A stretch of DNA of 64,000 bases, taken from positions 1,736,001-1,800,000 of the forward strand of contig NZ_CP163520.1 in assembly GCF_041080675.1 (NCBI RefSeq), in the 5' to 3' direction. This document shows, piece by piece, positions 51,901 through 59,931 of the stretch. The notes under the pieces were generated by a model. It was not told where the DNA came from. It did not search any database and was given only the letters and a program-made list of their open reading frames with translations. The position numbers and the translations under genes are program-made. Within the stretch, counting starts at the first letter, position 1, and each line of letters opens with the position of its first letter. Origin of the DNA: Streptomyces sp. cg36 (GTDB lineage Bacteria; Actinomycetota; Actinomycetes; Streptomycetales; Streptomycetaceae).

Positions 51901-52828
51901 GCTGAGCCTGGTGGTGCAGAGCGGCAGCGGGTCGACGACGACGATGTCCCTGCTCGCCATGGCACCCGACCGGGGGGACGGGGGCGCGGGCGCGCTCGAC
52001 GTGTGTGTGCAGGACAGCGTGTACGAGTCGCTCGACGCGCCGGACACCGAGGGGTTCGAGCGCCACGAGTACGTCGGGGGCGCGGTCTGGTTCCGCCGGA
52101 TCGCCGCGCCGGAGCCGGGCAACCGCCTCGATCTGGCGTTCCCGCTGCCCAGCGCCGTGGACGGTCTCGCCTTCGCGGCCGAGGCGGTCGTCGCCTGGCA
52201 GGCCGGGGCCGACGCGGTCCCGCTGCGGGCGGCGGAGGTGCGCCAGGGGCTCGGCGCGCTGCTCGGGCCGCTGGTGCGCGACCACGGGCTCGCCCGGCTC
52301 GACCTCGCCCAGGTCCGGGTGGACGCCCGGCTCGGCGAGCCGCTGGTGCTCCGGCCGGGCGGGCCGCGCGTGCTGGCCCGGGTCACGCTCCGCCCCGCCC
52401 TGGCGCCCCTGCGCACGCTCCTGGGGCCCGTCCGGCACGTCCTCGTCGACCACGACGGCACCCTCTCCCGCCCGCGCGCCAGGGACGCGGTCCGGGCGCT
52501 GGCCGGGTCGGGGCGGCGGATCGTGGTGGTCACCGGGGGCCGGGCCGGGCCGGTGGAGGAGGCGCTGGGGGCCGAGGCGGCCGGTCTGGTGGAGATCCGC
52601 CAGCTGACGACCATGGGCGACGACGCGATCCTGCAGAGCATGGGCAGCGTCGCCGACGCGCTGGTGATCGGCCGGATGCCGGGGGCGGCCACGACCGCCG
52701 CCCGGCTCGGCGCCCCCTACGTGGGGCTCGCCGACGGCCCGGCCTCGGCGGCGGACCTGCGGGCGGCCGGGGCGACCCTGGTCACCACTTCGCTGGGCGC
52801 GATCGTCGAGGCGCTCGAAGAGGGCTGA
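48890..52828 (+). CDS. SAV_2336-type multidomain protein: vWA-like, pseudokinase, BTAD-like, HAD
   Basis: The 1312-residue protein has several parts. An N-terminal helical region with a Pro-rich linker (1-130) is followed by a degenerate vWA-like domain (FDAGPTMTMW at 189-198 in place of the MIDAS) and a helical region. A protein-kinase-like domain (about 538-705) lacks the catalytic Lys (VAVTLYLF) and the HRD Asp (HGGVRAENVLL), so it is a pseudokinase. Next come a winged-helix plus BTAD-like helical region (about 785-915), a beta-rich part, and a C-terminal HAD-like domain with DHDGT (1187-1191) and VVVTGG. It overlaps the MoxR gene and completes the conflict set. The HAD nucleophile Asp1187 is intact. 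Confidence 0.75.
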   Translation: MTSERPAASASATDALRRVLTAAGRYEPTGREIAELLWLAARMRPEPVIGPDSGEAPRLPPRPPGPGPAAGTPEREPEPPGPSPAGRADGPEPERVPLRTPPPLRPAPDPAGGGEHAPLLAPAPAMLAHPLALQRAVRPLKRRVPSAHRREFDEAATAHRGALLGPRPQWWLPVLRPRPERWLHLRIVFDAGPTMTMWRPLLRDLHRALAQTGAFRTVETVALAPDGTLAARQAATSRTAVLVLSDCMGPQWRDGPAGARLYRTLRGWAKALPVAVVQPLPERLWQYTAFAPAAGLLSAPGPGAAAASLTFLPYEPAPPHRPGGGVPVPVLMPSAPWLRNWAELVGARGGAQVPGSAALLGQGPPVAARAAEARPADLPAEELVLRFRSVASPAAFRLAAHLAVGCAHLPVMRLVHAAVEARPQPQHLAEVVLSGMLTAVPGPPGAYEFRPGVRRVLLGTLPHTAHVRTSGLLGRVNARLEAMAGAVPGEFRALVAARGGPVGAVPGAPFALVSRESVRLLRGPREDGAAGRVLAGRYELRARIGDRPPGQVWRAAELPSGRRVAVTLYLFPADRGPAPTSAFLADARRVAALHHPNLLLNFDAFAVEDAWCLVAELVDAPTLRETLSAHPDGLPPDAVERLARELLSALDALHAADIVHGGVRAENVLLSPERGALLCDPGVRHDPGPEPADDLLDAGMLLLEAALNTRLPSATLMGAPNVRRDHLASLPPALASVITGLLDDAPGARGLAAAELLSAPSSTRRVYRLLGPPEAWVGGTPAPDADGPALRMLCALVLARGERVAGTELWEPHWREDVHDVARRLTRLGHPVRSAADGTYRLTLKGADVDLLGVEQLVFQAEEAESAGDRGLALERYGTALGLWAGEPLAGMPGAWADRHRQELAELLRTVTGRRAALSDESAEPVVVLRVTPDEDASAVQDALMTAMERVFGVRPEVQRLYGTSVQLLARPGDTPSGVVRRAVAELPRVLARDVPYGVLDTVRLSLVVQSGSGSTTTMSLLAMAPDRGDGGAGALDVCVQDSVYESLDAPDTEGFERHEYVGGAVWFRRIAAPEPGNRLDLAFPLPSAVDGLAFAAEAVVAWQAGADAVPLRAAEVRQGLGALLGPLVRDHGLARLDLAQVRVDARLGEPLVLRPGGPRVLARVTLRPALAPLRTLLGPVRHVLVDHDGTLSRPRARDAVRALAGSGRRIVVVTGGRAGPVEEALGAEAAGLVEIRQLTTMGDDAILQSMGSVADALVIGRMPGAATTAARLGAPYVGLADGPASAADLRAAGATLVTTSLGAIVEALEEG

Positions 52829-52829
52829 A

Positions 52830-52845
52830 GCCCACCGGAGTGGGC
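52830..52845. terminator. Small hairpin between convergent genes
   Basis: GCCCAC, loop CGGA, GTGGGC sits in the 25-base gap after the multidomain gene and may end transcription from both sides. Confidence 0.4.
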
Positions 52846-52853
52846 CAGGCGCT

Positions 52854-54032
52854 TCAGTGCCGGTCGCGGCCGTGCTGGTGGTCGCGGGTGCCGTGCAGGC
52901 GGGACTTCACGTCGTCCGGCGGGAGGAAGCGGGACCACCGCTCGGGGTACTCCGAGGGCATCCCCGTGTCGGCGGGGTCCGGGTCGTCGTCCGGGTCCTC
53001 GGCGTAGTAGGCCGCGCGGACCTGGGCGGCGCGGGCGACGATCTCGGCGGCCTGGGCCGTCCTGACCCGCTCGTTGGCGGCGCGGGCGGCGGCCGTGGCG
53101 ACCGACGGCCACACCCGGTCGATCGCCGCGTTGACGGCCGCGCCCACCAGGACCGCGAAGGCCGAGACGCCGATCCACAGCAGCACGGCGACGGGCGCGG
53201 CAAGGGAGCCGTAGATGGTGGGGCCCTCGACGGTGTTGGTGAGGTAGATCCGCAGCAGGAACGAGCCGAGCACCCACATCGCCAGCGCCACCAGCGCGCC
53301 CGGCACGTCCTCGATCCAGGGCGAGCGCACCGGCACCGAGACGTGGAAGAGCGTGGTCAGAAATGCCACCGAAAGGAGGATCATCACCGGCCAGTACAGA
53401 ACGCTGATCAGATCCGTCCCCCACGGGATCAGCTGGACCACCCGGTCCGGGCCGACCACCGCGAGCGGCAGCACCACCGCCCCGATGAGCAGGGCCACGA
53501 TGTAGAGCAGCAGCGACAGCATCCGGGTGCGCACGATGCCGCGATGGCCGTCGAGGCCGTACATCACCGTGATGGTGTCGATGAAGACGTTGACCGCCCG
53601 GGAGCCCGACCAGAGGGCGAAGGCGAAGCCGAGGGAGACGATTTCCGGCCGTTTGCCCTTGGTGACGTCCGCGAGCAGCGGCTCGGCGAAGTCGTGGACG
53701 CCCCGGTCGGAGAGGACCGACTGGGCGGCCCGGAGGATGTTCTCGTTGATGCTGTCGACGGTGTGCGTGTTGGTCCAGCCGTCGACGTAGCCGAGCAGCG
53801 CGATCAGGCTGAGCAGCAGCGGAGGCAGCGAGAGCAGGGTGAAGAACGCCGCCTCGGCCGCGAGCCCGAGGATCCGGTACTCGATGCACGAGTTGACGGT
53901 GTCCTTCAGGAGCAGCCAGGACATCTTCCGCTTCGAGACGTTGCGGTAGAGGACTCGGGCCCGGTGGAGTCGGCTCGGGGCCCGGTGGAGTCGGCCCTTC
54001 GGCCGCTCGGGTGTTTCATTTGCTGGCTGCAC
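52854..54032 (-). CDS. YihY/BrkB family membrane protein
   Basis: The 392-residue protein has about six membrane helices in the YihY/BrkB (formerly RNase BN) family pattern (ILGLAAEAAFFTLLSLPPLLLSLIALLGYVDG; FAFALWSGSRAVNVFIDTI; LAAPVAVLLWIGVSAFAVLVGA). Function is not established for the family. The GTG at 54032 abuts AAGGAG too closely to be a classic ribosome site, so the true start may differ; a downstream ATG (about 53926) would begin at KMSWLLLKD. The N-terminus contains a 21-base tandem duplication giving RLHRAPSRLHRAR. Confidence 0.82.
   Translation of the reverse strand: MQPANETPERPKGRLHRAPSRLHRARVLYRNVSKRKMSWLLLKDTVNSCIEYRILGLAAEAAFFTLLSLPPLLLSLIALLGYVDGWTNTHTVDSINENILRAAQSVLSDRGVHDFAEPLLADVTKGKRPEIVSLGFAFALWSGSRAVNVFIDTITVMYGLDGHRGIVRTRMLSLLLYIVALLIGAVVLPLAVVGPDRVVQLIPWGTDLISVLYWPVMILLSVAFLTTLFHVSVPVRSPWIEDVPGALVALAMWVLGSFLLRIYLTNTVEGPTIYGSLAAPVAVLLWIGVSAFAVLVGAAVNAAIDRVWPSVATAAARAANERVRTAQAAEIVARAAQVRAAYYAEDPDDDPDPADTGMPSEYPERWSRFLPPDDVKSRLHGTRDHQHGRDRH
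53957..53995. repeat. 21-base tandem duplication in the BrkB-type gene
   Basis: GGGCCCGGTGGAGTCGGC occurs at 53957-53974 and 53978-53995, an exact 18-base match on a 21-base period. It adds seven residues and keeps the frame. Confidence 0.8.
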
Positions 54033-54049
54033 CTCCTTACCGTATCGGC

Positions 54050-55696
54050 ATGGCAGCCACCACCCACACAGTGACCAACCAGGCTCCTCCCCTGGTGGGA
54101 TACGACGTCTTCGCGTCCGACCGCGCCCTCGTCGAGGGGGTGGAACGGCATCTGGCACCGGAGCTCGTCGAGGGCGCCCGACAGGAGATCGGCGCGCTGG
54201 GGCGCACGGCCGGTTCCGCCCAGGCGCAGGAGTGGGGGGTGCTGGCCAACGAGAACCCCCCGAAGCTGCGCACCCACGACCGCTACGGCAACCGGATCGA
54301 CGAGGTCGACTTCCATCCGAGCTGGCACCGGCTGCTCGGGCACGCGGTCGGCGCGGGCCTCACCGACGCCTGGGGGCGGCCGGGCGGCCATGTGCGGCGC
54401 GCCGCCGGATTCCTGGTGTGGACCCAGGCCGAGGCGGGCCACGGCTGCCCGCTGTCGATGACGCACGCCGCCGTGCCCGCGCTGCGGACCGACCCGGCGC
54501 TGGCCGCCGAGTGGGAGCCTGGGCTCACCTCCCATGTCTACGAGGAGGGGCTGCGCCCGGCCGCCGGCAAGGCCGGGGTCCTCTTCGGGATGGGCATGAC
54601 GGAGAAGCAGGGCGGCAGCGACGTCCGGGCCAACACCACCGGGGCCAGGCCGCTCGGTGACGGCGGGGAGTACCTGCTGACCGGGCACAAGTGGTTCTGC
54701 TCGGCCCCGATGTGCGACGGGTTCCTGGTGCTGGCGCAGGCCCCGGGCGGGCTGACCTGCTTCCTGGTGCCCCGGGTGCTGGCGGACGGCACCCGGAACG
54801 TGTTCCGCATCCAGCGCCTCAAGGACAAGCTGGGCAACAGGTCGAACGCGTCCAGCGAGGTCGAGTTCGACGAGACGTGGGCGCGCCGGGTCGGGGACGA
54901 GGGGCGCGGGGTGCGCACCATCATCGAGATGGTGGCGGCGACCCGGCTCGACTGCGTGGTCGGCTCGGCGGCGCTGATGCGCCAGGGCGTGGCGCAGGCG
55001 GTCCACCACTCCGCGTACCGCAGCGCGTTCGGCGGGGTGCTGATCGAGAAGCCGCTGATGCGGAACGTCCTGGCGGACCTGGCGCTGGAGTCGGAGGCGG
55101 CGACGACGCTGGCGCTGCGGCTGGCGGCGGCGCAGGACGCCGTCCAGAGCACCGGCTCCGAGGCGGAGCGGGCGCTGCTGCGGCTCGCGGTCCCGGCGGC
55201 GAAGTACTGGGTGACCAAGCGCTGTACGCCGGTCGTCGCGGAGGCCCTGGAGTGCCTGGGCGGCAACGGCTACGTCGAGGAGTCCGGGCTGCCGAGGCTG
55301 CTGCGCGAGTCGCCGCTCAACTCCATCTGGGAGGGCTCGGGCAACGTCCAGGCGCTGGACGTACTGCGGGCGCTCCAGCGCGAGCCGGGGGCGCTGGACG
55401 CGTTCCTCCAGGAGGTGGGCCGGGCGCGCGGCGCCGACCACCGGCTCGACGGGGCCATCAAGGACCTGCTGACGGAGCTGGCCGACCTGGAGGGCATCGA
55501 GGCGCGGGCCAGGCGGCTGGTGGAGCGGATGACCCTGGTGCTCCAGGGCTCGCTGCTGGTGCGCTGGGCGCCGCCCGAGGTGGCCGACGCCTTCTGCGCC
55601 TCGCGGCTGGGCGGCGACTGGGGCGCGGCCTTCGGGACGCTGCCGCACACGCTCGACCTGGGCTCGGTCGTCGAGCGGGCCCGCGCCCAGGTCTGA
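54050..55696 (+). CDS. aidB: AidB-like acyl-CoA dehydrogenase family protein
   Basis: The 548-residue flavoprotein resembles AidB of the adaptive response to alkylation: AGHGCPLSMTHAAVPALR, GMGMTEKQGGSDVRANTTGA (FAD-binding TEKQGGSD) and ECLGGNGYVEESGLPRLLRE with catalytic Glu in the expected segment. AidB binds DNA and is thought to shield it or destroy alkylating agents. Its start at 54050 lies only 17 bases from the divergent BrkB-type start. The TACCGT box about 6 bases upstream of the ATG would fit a leaderless message. Confidence 0.88.
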   Translation: MAATTHTVTNQAPPLVGYDVFASDRALVEGVERHLAPELVEGARQEIGALGRTAGSAQAQEWGVLANENPPKLRTHDRYGNRIDEVDFHPSWHRLLGHAVGAGLTDAWGRPGGHVRRAAGFLVWTQAEAGHGCPLSMTHAAVPALRTDPALAAEWEPGLTSHVYEEGLRPAAGKAGVLFGMGMTEKQGGSDVRANTTGARPLGDGGEYLLTGHKWFCSAPMCDGFLVLAQAPGGLTCFLVPRVLADGTRNVFRIQRLKDKLGNRSNASSEVEFDETWARRVGDEGRGVRTIIEMVAATRLDCVVGSAALMRQGVAQAVHHSAYRSAFGGVLIEKPLMRNVLADLALESEAATTLALRLAAAQDAVQSTGSEAERALLRLAVPAAKYWVTKRCTPVVAEALECLGGNGYVEESGLPRLLRESPLNSIWEGSGNVQALDVLRALQREPGALDAFLQEVGRARGADHRLDGAIKDLLTELADLEGIEARARRLVERMTLVLQGSLLVRWAPPEVADAFCASRLGGDWGAAFGTLPHTLDLGSVVERARAQV

Positions 55697-55831
55697 CCCG
55701 GGAACGTCCGTCGGGGGTGGTGCTGCGCCGACACGGCACCACCCCCGCACTCTCATGCGCCCTCGCGGGCCATGACGACCGGACGACCGGTGTTCCACCA
55801 CCTTCGTACATACGCGCGGCCGTTCGCGAGA

Positions 55832-55850
55832 GTTGCAAAGGGTTGCAACC
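55832..55850. promoter_or_regulatory. Paired GTTGCAA sites one helical turn apart
   Basis: GTTGCAA occurs at 55832-55838 and 55842-55848, and the second sits within the 10-base palindrome GGTTGCAACC. It is about 105 bases upstream of the GAF regulator gene, so autoregulation is possible. Confidence 0.4.
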
Positions 55851-55953
55851 ATGTGCGGCATATCGCCGCGCCTGACCGCCCCGGCGGGCACGATGAAGGC
55901 GTGGCACCCCGTTCAACTCCCCCTCGGGACGACGGTGTCGACAGGAGGACCCC

Positions 55954-57249
55954 GTGCAGGACACCACCGCCCTCGATCCGGCGCGGCTGGCCGCGATGGA
56001 CATACGGGAGGCCACCCGGCTGCTGAAGGGCATGCGGGCCGCCGCGCTCGCGGGGGTGCGCCCCCGGGTCGCCCCCCGCGCCGAGATCGACGCCTCCTGG
56101 CGCCGGGTGCTGGACCACGGCGTCGACCCGGACGGCCGCAACCACGCCGGGCTGCTGCCGCTGGCGGAGGTGGAGCGGCGCCGCCGGTCCTCGCCGCTGC
56201 GGGAGGTGCTGCCGGTGCTGCGCGAGGCGCTGGTGTCGGTGGCCGACGCGGCGCAGCACATCATGGTCGTCGGCGACGCCGACGGCAGGCTGCTGTGGCG
56301 CGAGGGCCACGCCTCGGTCCTGAAGCAGGCCGACGCGCTGGGGTTCGACGTCGGGGCCGACTGGAGCGAGCGGGTGGTCGGCACCAACGGCGTCGGCACC
56401 CCGCTGATCACCCACCGCCCGATCCAGGTGTACTCGGCGGAGCACTTCGCCTCCACCCACCACACCTGGACCTGCGCGGGCGCGCCGGTGACCGACCCGC
56501 GCGACGGCCGGCTGATCGGCGTGGTGGACATCAGCGGCCCGCTCTCCACGATGCACCCGGCGACGCTGTCGTTCGTCACCTCCGTCGCGCGGCTGGCCGA
56601 GGCCGAGCTGCGCACCCGCCACCTCGCCGCCCTGGAGCGGCTGCGCACGGCGGCGGCGCCCGTGCTGTGCCGGGTCGGCGGGCGCGCGCTGGCCGTGGAC
56701 GCCAACGGATGGGCGGCGGGGGTCACCGGGATGCCTCCGGTGGGCCGGCTGCCGCTGCCCAAATCGTTCCGGGCGGGCCGGATGTGGCTGCCCTCGCTCG
56801 GCATGTGCGCGGTCGAGCCGCTGCCCGGCGGCTGGCTGGTGCAGGTGGCCGGGGACGACGGCGTGGAGACGGCCGCCGTCCCCACCCGGGTGGTGCTGGA
56901 CCTGAGCCGCCCGCGCCGCTGGTCGGTGACGGTGGCCGGGGACGCGGGCAGCTGGGCCCACGAGCTGAGCCCGCGCCACGCCGAGCTGCTGTACGTCCTG
57001 GCCCTGCACCGGGCCGGGCGCTCGGCCGCCGAGCTCGCGCACGACATCTTCGAGGACCCGACGCGCACGGTGACCGTCCGGGCCGAGATGTCCCGGCTGC
57101 GGCGCAGGCTGGCGGAGGTCCTCGCCCACCGGCCGTACCGGTTCGCGGAGGGGGTGGAGGTCGAGGTGATCGGGCCCGACCGGGCGGTGGACCTGCTGCC
57201 GCACTCCACGGCCCCGGCGGTGCTCGGCGCCCGTCGGCACCCGCACTGA
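55954..57249 (+). CDS. GAF-domain transcriptional regulator
   Basis: The 431-residue protein has an N-terminal helical region, a GAF sensor (QHIMVVGDADGRLLWREG, then VVGTNGVGTPLITHRPIQVYSAEHF and GVVDISGPLSTMHPATLSFV) and a C-terminal winged-helix region (HAELLYVLALHRAGRSAAEL, VRAEMSRLRRRLAEVL). The GAF part is like that of sigma-54 activators of the AcoR type, but no AAA+ module follows, as is usual in actinobacteria, which lack sigma-54. The GTG at 55954 has AGGAGG with good spacing. The target may be the upstream aidB-like gene or itself. Confidence 0.8.
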   Translation: MQDTTALDPARLAAMDIREATRLLKGMRAAALAGVRPRVAPRAEIDASWRRVLDHGVDPDGRNHAGLLPLAEVERRRRSSPLREVLPVLREALVSVADAAQHIMVVGDADGRLLWREGHASVLKQADALGFDVGADWSERVVGTNGVGTPLITHRPIQVYSAEHFASTHHTWTCAGAPVTDPRDGRLIGVVDISGPLSTMHPATLSFVTSVARLAEAELRTRHLAALERLRTAAAPVLCRVGGRALAVDANGWAAGVTGMPPVGRLPLPKSFRAGRMWLPSLGMCAVEPLPGGWLVQVAGDDGVETAAVPTRVVLDLSRPRRWSVTVAGDAGSWAHELSPRHAELLYVLALHRAGRSAAELAHDIFEDPTRTVTVRAEMSRLRRRLAEVLAHRPYRFAEGVEVEVIGPDRAVDLLPHSTAPAVLGARRHPH

Positions 57250-57300
57250 CCTGCGGACCGGGCTTGGGTTCCGGGGCCGCGCCGTGATTCTGTGGCCCGC

Positions 57301-57864
57301 ATGAGCCTCGCCGAAGTCACCACCTGGTCCCTGGAGCAGACGTCCCCGGCCGATCTGCGCCCCGCCGCCGAGCCCGCGCGGAGCGTCCGTGTCGTCCGCT
57401 CCGAGGTGCCCTCCCCCGAGTTCAGCCGCTTCCTCTATACGGCGGTGGGCGGTGACATCCACTGGCTGGACCGGCTGCCGTGGCCGTACGCGCGCTGGCG
57501 GGAGTTCCTGGACCGGCCGGGCGTGGAGACCTGGGTGGCGTACGAGAACGGCACCCCGGCGGGGTACATCGAGCTGGAGGCGCAGGCCGACGGGGCGGTG
57601 GAGATCGTCTACTTCGGGCTGATCCCGGCGTTCCGGGGCCGCCGCATCGGCGGCCACCTCCTGTCGTACGGCATCGCCCGCGCCTGGGACCTGGCCGACC
57701 GCTGGCCGGGCCGGGACACGACGCGGCGGGTGTGGGTGCACACCTGCTCGCTGGACGGGGAGCACGCGATGGAGAACTATCTGCGGCGCGGGTTCAAACT
57801 GTTCGACACGAAGGTGGCGGAGCAGGCCGAGGCCGAGACGCCGGGGCCCTGGCCGGGGGCCTGA
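57301..57864 (+). CDS. GNAT family N-acetyltransferase
   Basis: The 187-residue acetyltransferase has motif A region VEIVYFGLIPAFRGRRIGGHLLSYGI with the acetyl-CoA loop RGRRIGG. Substrate unknown. The ATG at 57301 is used; GTG 57292 is three codons upstream. The gap to the previous gene is 51 bases, and the gene is followed by a strong hairpin. Confidence 0.85.
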   Translation: MSLAEVTTWSLEQTSPADLRPAAEPARSVRVVRSEVPSPEFSRFLYTAVGGDIHWLDRLPWPYARWREFLDRPGVETWVAYENGTPAGYIELEAQADGAVEIVYFGLIPAFRGRRIGGHLLSYGIARAWDLADRWPGRDTTRRVWVHTCSLDGEHAMENYLRRGFKLFDTKVAEQAEAETPGPWPGA

Positions 57865-57876
57865 GAGCCTGCCCCG

Positions 57877-57917
57877 GACCCCCGCCGTGCGCCCGGAGGG
57901 CGGGCGCGGCGGGGGTC
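57877..57917 (+). terminator. Hairpin terminator after GNAT gene
   Basis: GACCCCCGCCG (57877-57887) pairs with CGGCGGGGGTC (57907-57917) in an 11-bp stem, continued after a small bulge by CGCCC/GGGCG, 12 bases past the stop codon. Confidence 0.75.
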
Positions 57918-58035
57918 GCCCGTCCAGTGGACGGGCAGAGTGATCCACACCACATCGTCCCAGCATTCGGGACAATGTTGTCCACATTTTGGATAGTGGT
58001 GGACTGGCCCGAGACGCGCGTGACACGCTTTCGCC

Positions 58036-58119
58036 ATGTCCGGAACTGGAATTGCCTTGGTGAGTCGACGACACGTCGACCTGGGCCGTATGTCCAGCGC
58101 CATCTGTCCGGCCCGCTGA
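58036..58119 (+). CDS. Cys-containing leader peptide of the sulfur operon
   Basis: The ORF encodes 27 residues, beginning MSGTGIALVSRRHVDLGRM and ending with a Cys close to the C-terminus (CPAR). Short leader peptides with VSRRHVDLxR-like sequences and a late Cys precede cysteine and sulfur genes in Streptomyces and are often annotated as putative leader peptides. Ribosome stalling at the Cys codon when cysteine is scarce would expose the downstream gene (inference from actinobacterial Cys-attenuation). It ends 114 bases before the sulfite reductase start. Confidence 0.75.
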   Translation: MSGTGIALVSRRHVDLGRMSSAICPAR

Positions 58120-58233
58120 GAGACCCCAGCACCGCCGCCCCAGCATGCTCCACAGTTCTTGCGCACCGCTGCGCCCGCAGCGAGAGTGTGCAGGTCAGAG
58201 CCGCCCTCCTGCAGTCCCGAAGGACGTATCCCC

Positions 58234-59931
58234 ATGGCCGCCACCCCAGACACGCCCTCCTCCGCCGCACCCCGCCGCAAGCCGGGACGCCACCGTGGCG
58301 AAGGACAGTGGGCCGTCGGTCACTTCACCCCGCTCAACGGGAACGAGCAGTTCAAGAAGGACGACGACGGTCTCAATGTGCGGACACGTATTGAGACGAT
58401 CTACTCCAAGCGCGGATTCGACTCCATCGACCCCAACGACCTGCGCGGACGCATGCGCTGGTGGGGCCTGTACACCCAGCGCAAGCCCGGGATCGACGGC
58501 GGCAAGACCGCGATCCTGGAGCCCGAGGAGCTGGACGACAAGTACTTCATGCTGCGCGTCCGCATCGACGGCGGCCGGCTGACCACCCAGCAGCTGCGGG
58601 TGATCGGTGAGATCTCGCAGGAGTTCGCGCGCGGCAGCGCGGACATCACCGACCGGCAGAACATCCAGCTCCACTGGATCCGCATCGAGGACGTGCCGGA
58701 GATCTGGAACCGCCTGGAGGCGGTCGGCCTCTCCACCACCGAGGCGTGCGGCGACTGCCCGCGCGTGGTCATCGGCTCGCCGGTGGCCGGGATCGCCGAG
58801 GACGAGATCGTCGACGGCACCTGGGCGATCGACGAGATCCAGCGGCGCTACATCGGCAGCAAGGAGTTCTCCAACCTGCCGCGCAAGTTCAAGTCCGCGA
58901 TCTCCGGCTCGCCGCTGCTCGACGTGGTGCACGAGATCAACGACATCGCCTTCGTGGGCGTGGAACACCCCGAGCACGGCCCCGGCTTCGACCTGTGGGT
59001 CGGCGGCGGACTGTCCACCAACCCCAAGCTCGGCGTGCGCCTCGGCGCCTGGGTCCCGCTCGCGGAGGTCCCGGACGTCTGGGCCGGTGTGATCGGCATC
59101 TTCCGCGACTACGGCTACCGGCGGCTGCGCAACCGCGCCCGGCTGAAGTTCCTGGTCGCCGACTGGGGTCCGGAGAAGTTCCGCCGGATCCTGGAGGACG
59201 AGTACCTGAAGCGCGCGCTCCTCGACGGGCCCGCGCCCGCCGAGCCCGCCCAGCGCTGGCGCGACCACATCGGGGTGCACCGGCAGCGCGACGGCCGCTT
59301 CTACGTGGGCTTCGCTCCGCGCGTCGGCCGCGTCGACGGCACGACCCTCACCAAGATCGCCGAGGTCGCGGAGGCCCACGGCTCGGGCCGGCTGCGCACC
59401 ACGGTCGAGCAGAAGATGATCGTCCTGGACGTCGAGGAGGCGCAGGTCGAGGCGCTCGTCGAGGCGCTGGAGGCGCTGGACCTGACGGCGAAGCCGTCGC
59501 CGTTCCGGCGCGGCACCATGGCCTGCACCGGCATCGAGTACTGCAAGCTGGCGATCGTCGAGACCAAGGCGCGCGGCGCCGCGCTCATCGACGAACTGGA
59601 GCGCCGCATCCCGGACTTCGACGAGCCGATCACCATCAACCTGAACGGCTGCCCGAACGCCTGCGCCCGCATCCAGGTCGCGGACATCGGTCTCAAGGGC
59701 CAGCTGGTCCTCGACGACGACGGCGAGCAGGTCGAGGGCTACCAGGTGCACCTGGGCGGCGCGCTCGGCCTCGACCCCGCCTTCGGCCGCAAGGTGCGCG
59801 GCCTCAAGGTCACCTCGGCCGAACTGCCCGACTACATCGAGCGGGTCCTCAAGCGGTTCGAGGCCGAGCGCCGGAGCGGCGAGCGGTTCGCCACCTGGGC
59901 GGCGCGCGCCGACGAGGAGGCCCTGTCGTGA
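58234..59931 (+). CDS. sir: Ferredoxin-dependent sulfite reductase (NirA/SirA-type)
   Basis: The 565-residue siroheme/[4Fe-4S] enzyme has cluster ligands Cys431, Cys437, Cys473 and Cys477 (ACTGIEYCKLA; NLNGCPNACARI). Tyr80 and Cys172 have the same 92-residue spacing as the cross-linked Tyr69-Cys161 pair of Mycobacterium tuberculosis SirA/NirA, which indicates sulfite rather than nitrite reduction. It reduces sulfite to sulfide with electrons from ferredoxin. The cysH neighbour supports the sulfite role. AGGA lies about 10 nt before the ATG. Confidence 0.93.
   Translation: MAATPDTPSSAAPRRKPGRHRGEGQWAVGHFTPLNGNEQFKKDDDGLNVRTRIETIYSKRGFDSIDPNDLRGRMRWWGLYTQRKPGIDGGKTAILEPEELDDKYFMLRVRIDGGRLTTQQLRVIGEISQEFARGSADITDRQNIQLHWIRIEDVPEIWNRLEAVGLSTTEACGDCPRVVIGSPVAGIAEDEIVDGTWAIDEIQRRYIGSKEFSNLPRKFKSAISGSPLLDVVHEINDIAFVGVEHPEHGPGFDLWVGGGLSTNPKLGVRLGAWVPLAEVPDVWAGVIGIFRDYGYRRLRNRARLKFLVADWGPEKFRRILEDEYLKRALLDGPAPAEPAQRWRDHIGVHRQRDGRFYVGFAPRVGRVDGTTLTKIAEVAEAHGSGRLRTTVEQKMIVLDVEEAQVEALVEALEALDLTAKPSPFRRGTMACTGIEYCKLAIVETKARGAALIDELERRIPDFDEPITINLNGCPNACARIQVADIGLKGQLVLDDDGEQVEGYQVHLGGALGLDPAFGRKVRGLKVTSAELPDYIERVLKRFEAERRSGERFATWAARADEEALS

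Larger units (their letters stand above)
57865..58233. other. Leader region of the sulfur assimilation operon
   Basis: The 369-base interval holds a terminator for the GNAT gene (57877-57917), inverted pairs GTCCC/GGGAC (57957-57973) and GTCCAC/GTGGAC (57980-58004), and a leader-peptide ORF (58036-58119). These mark the control region of the operon starting at 58234. Confidence 0.6.
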
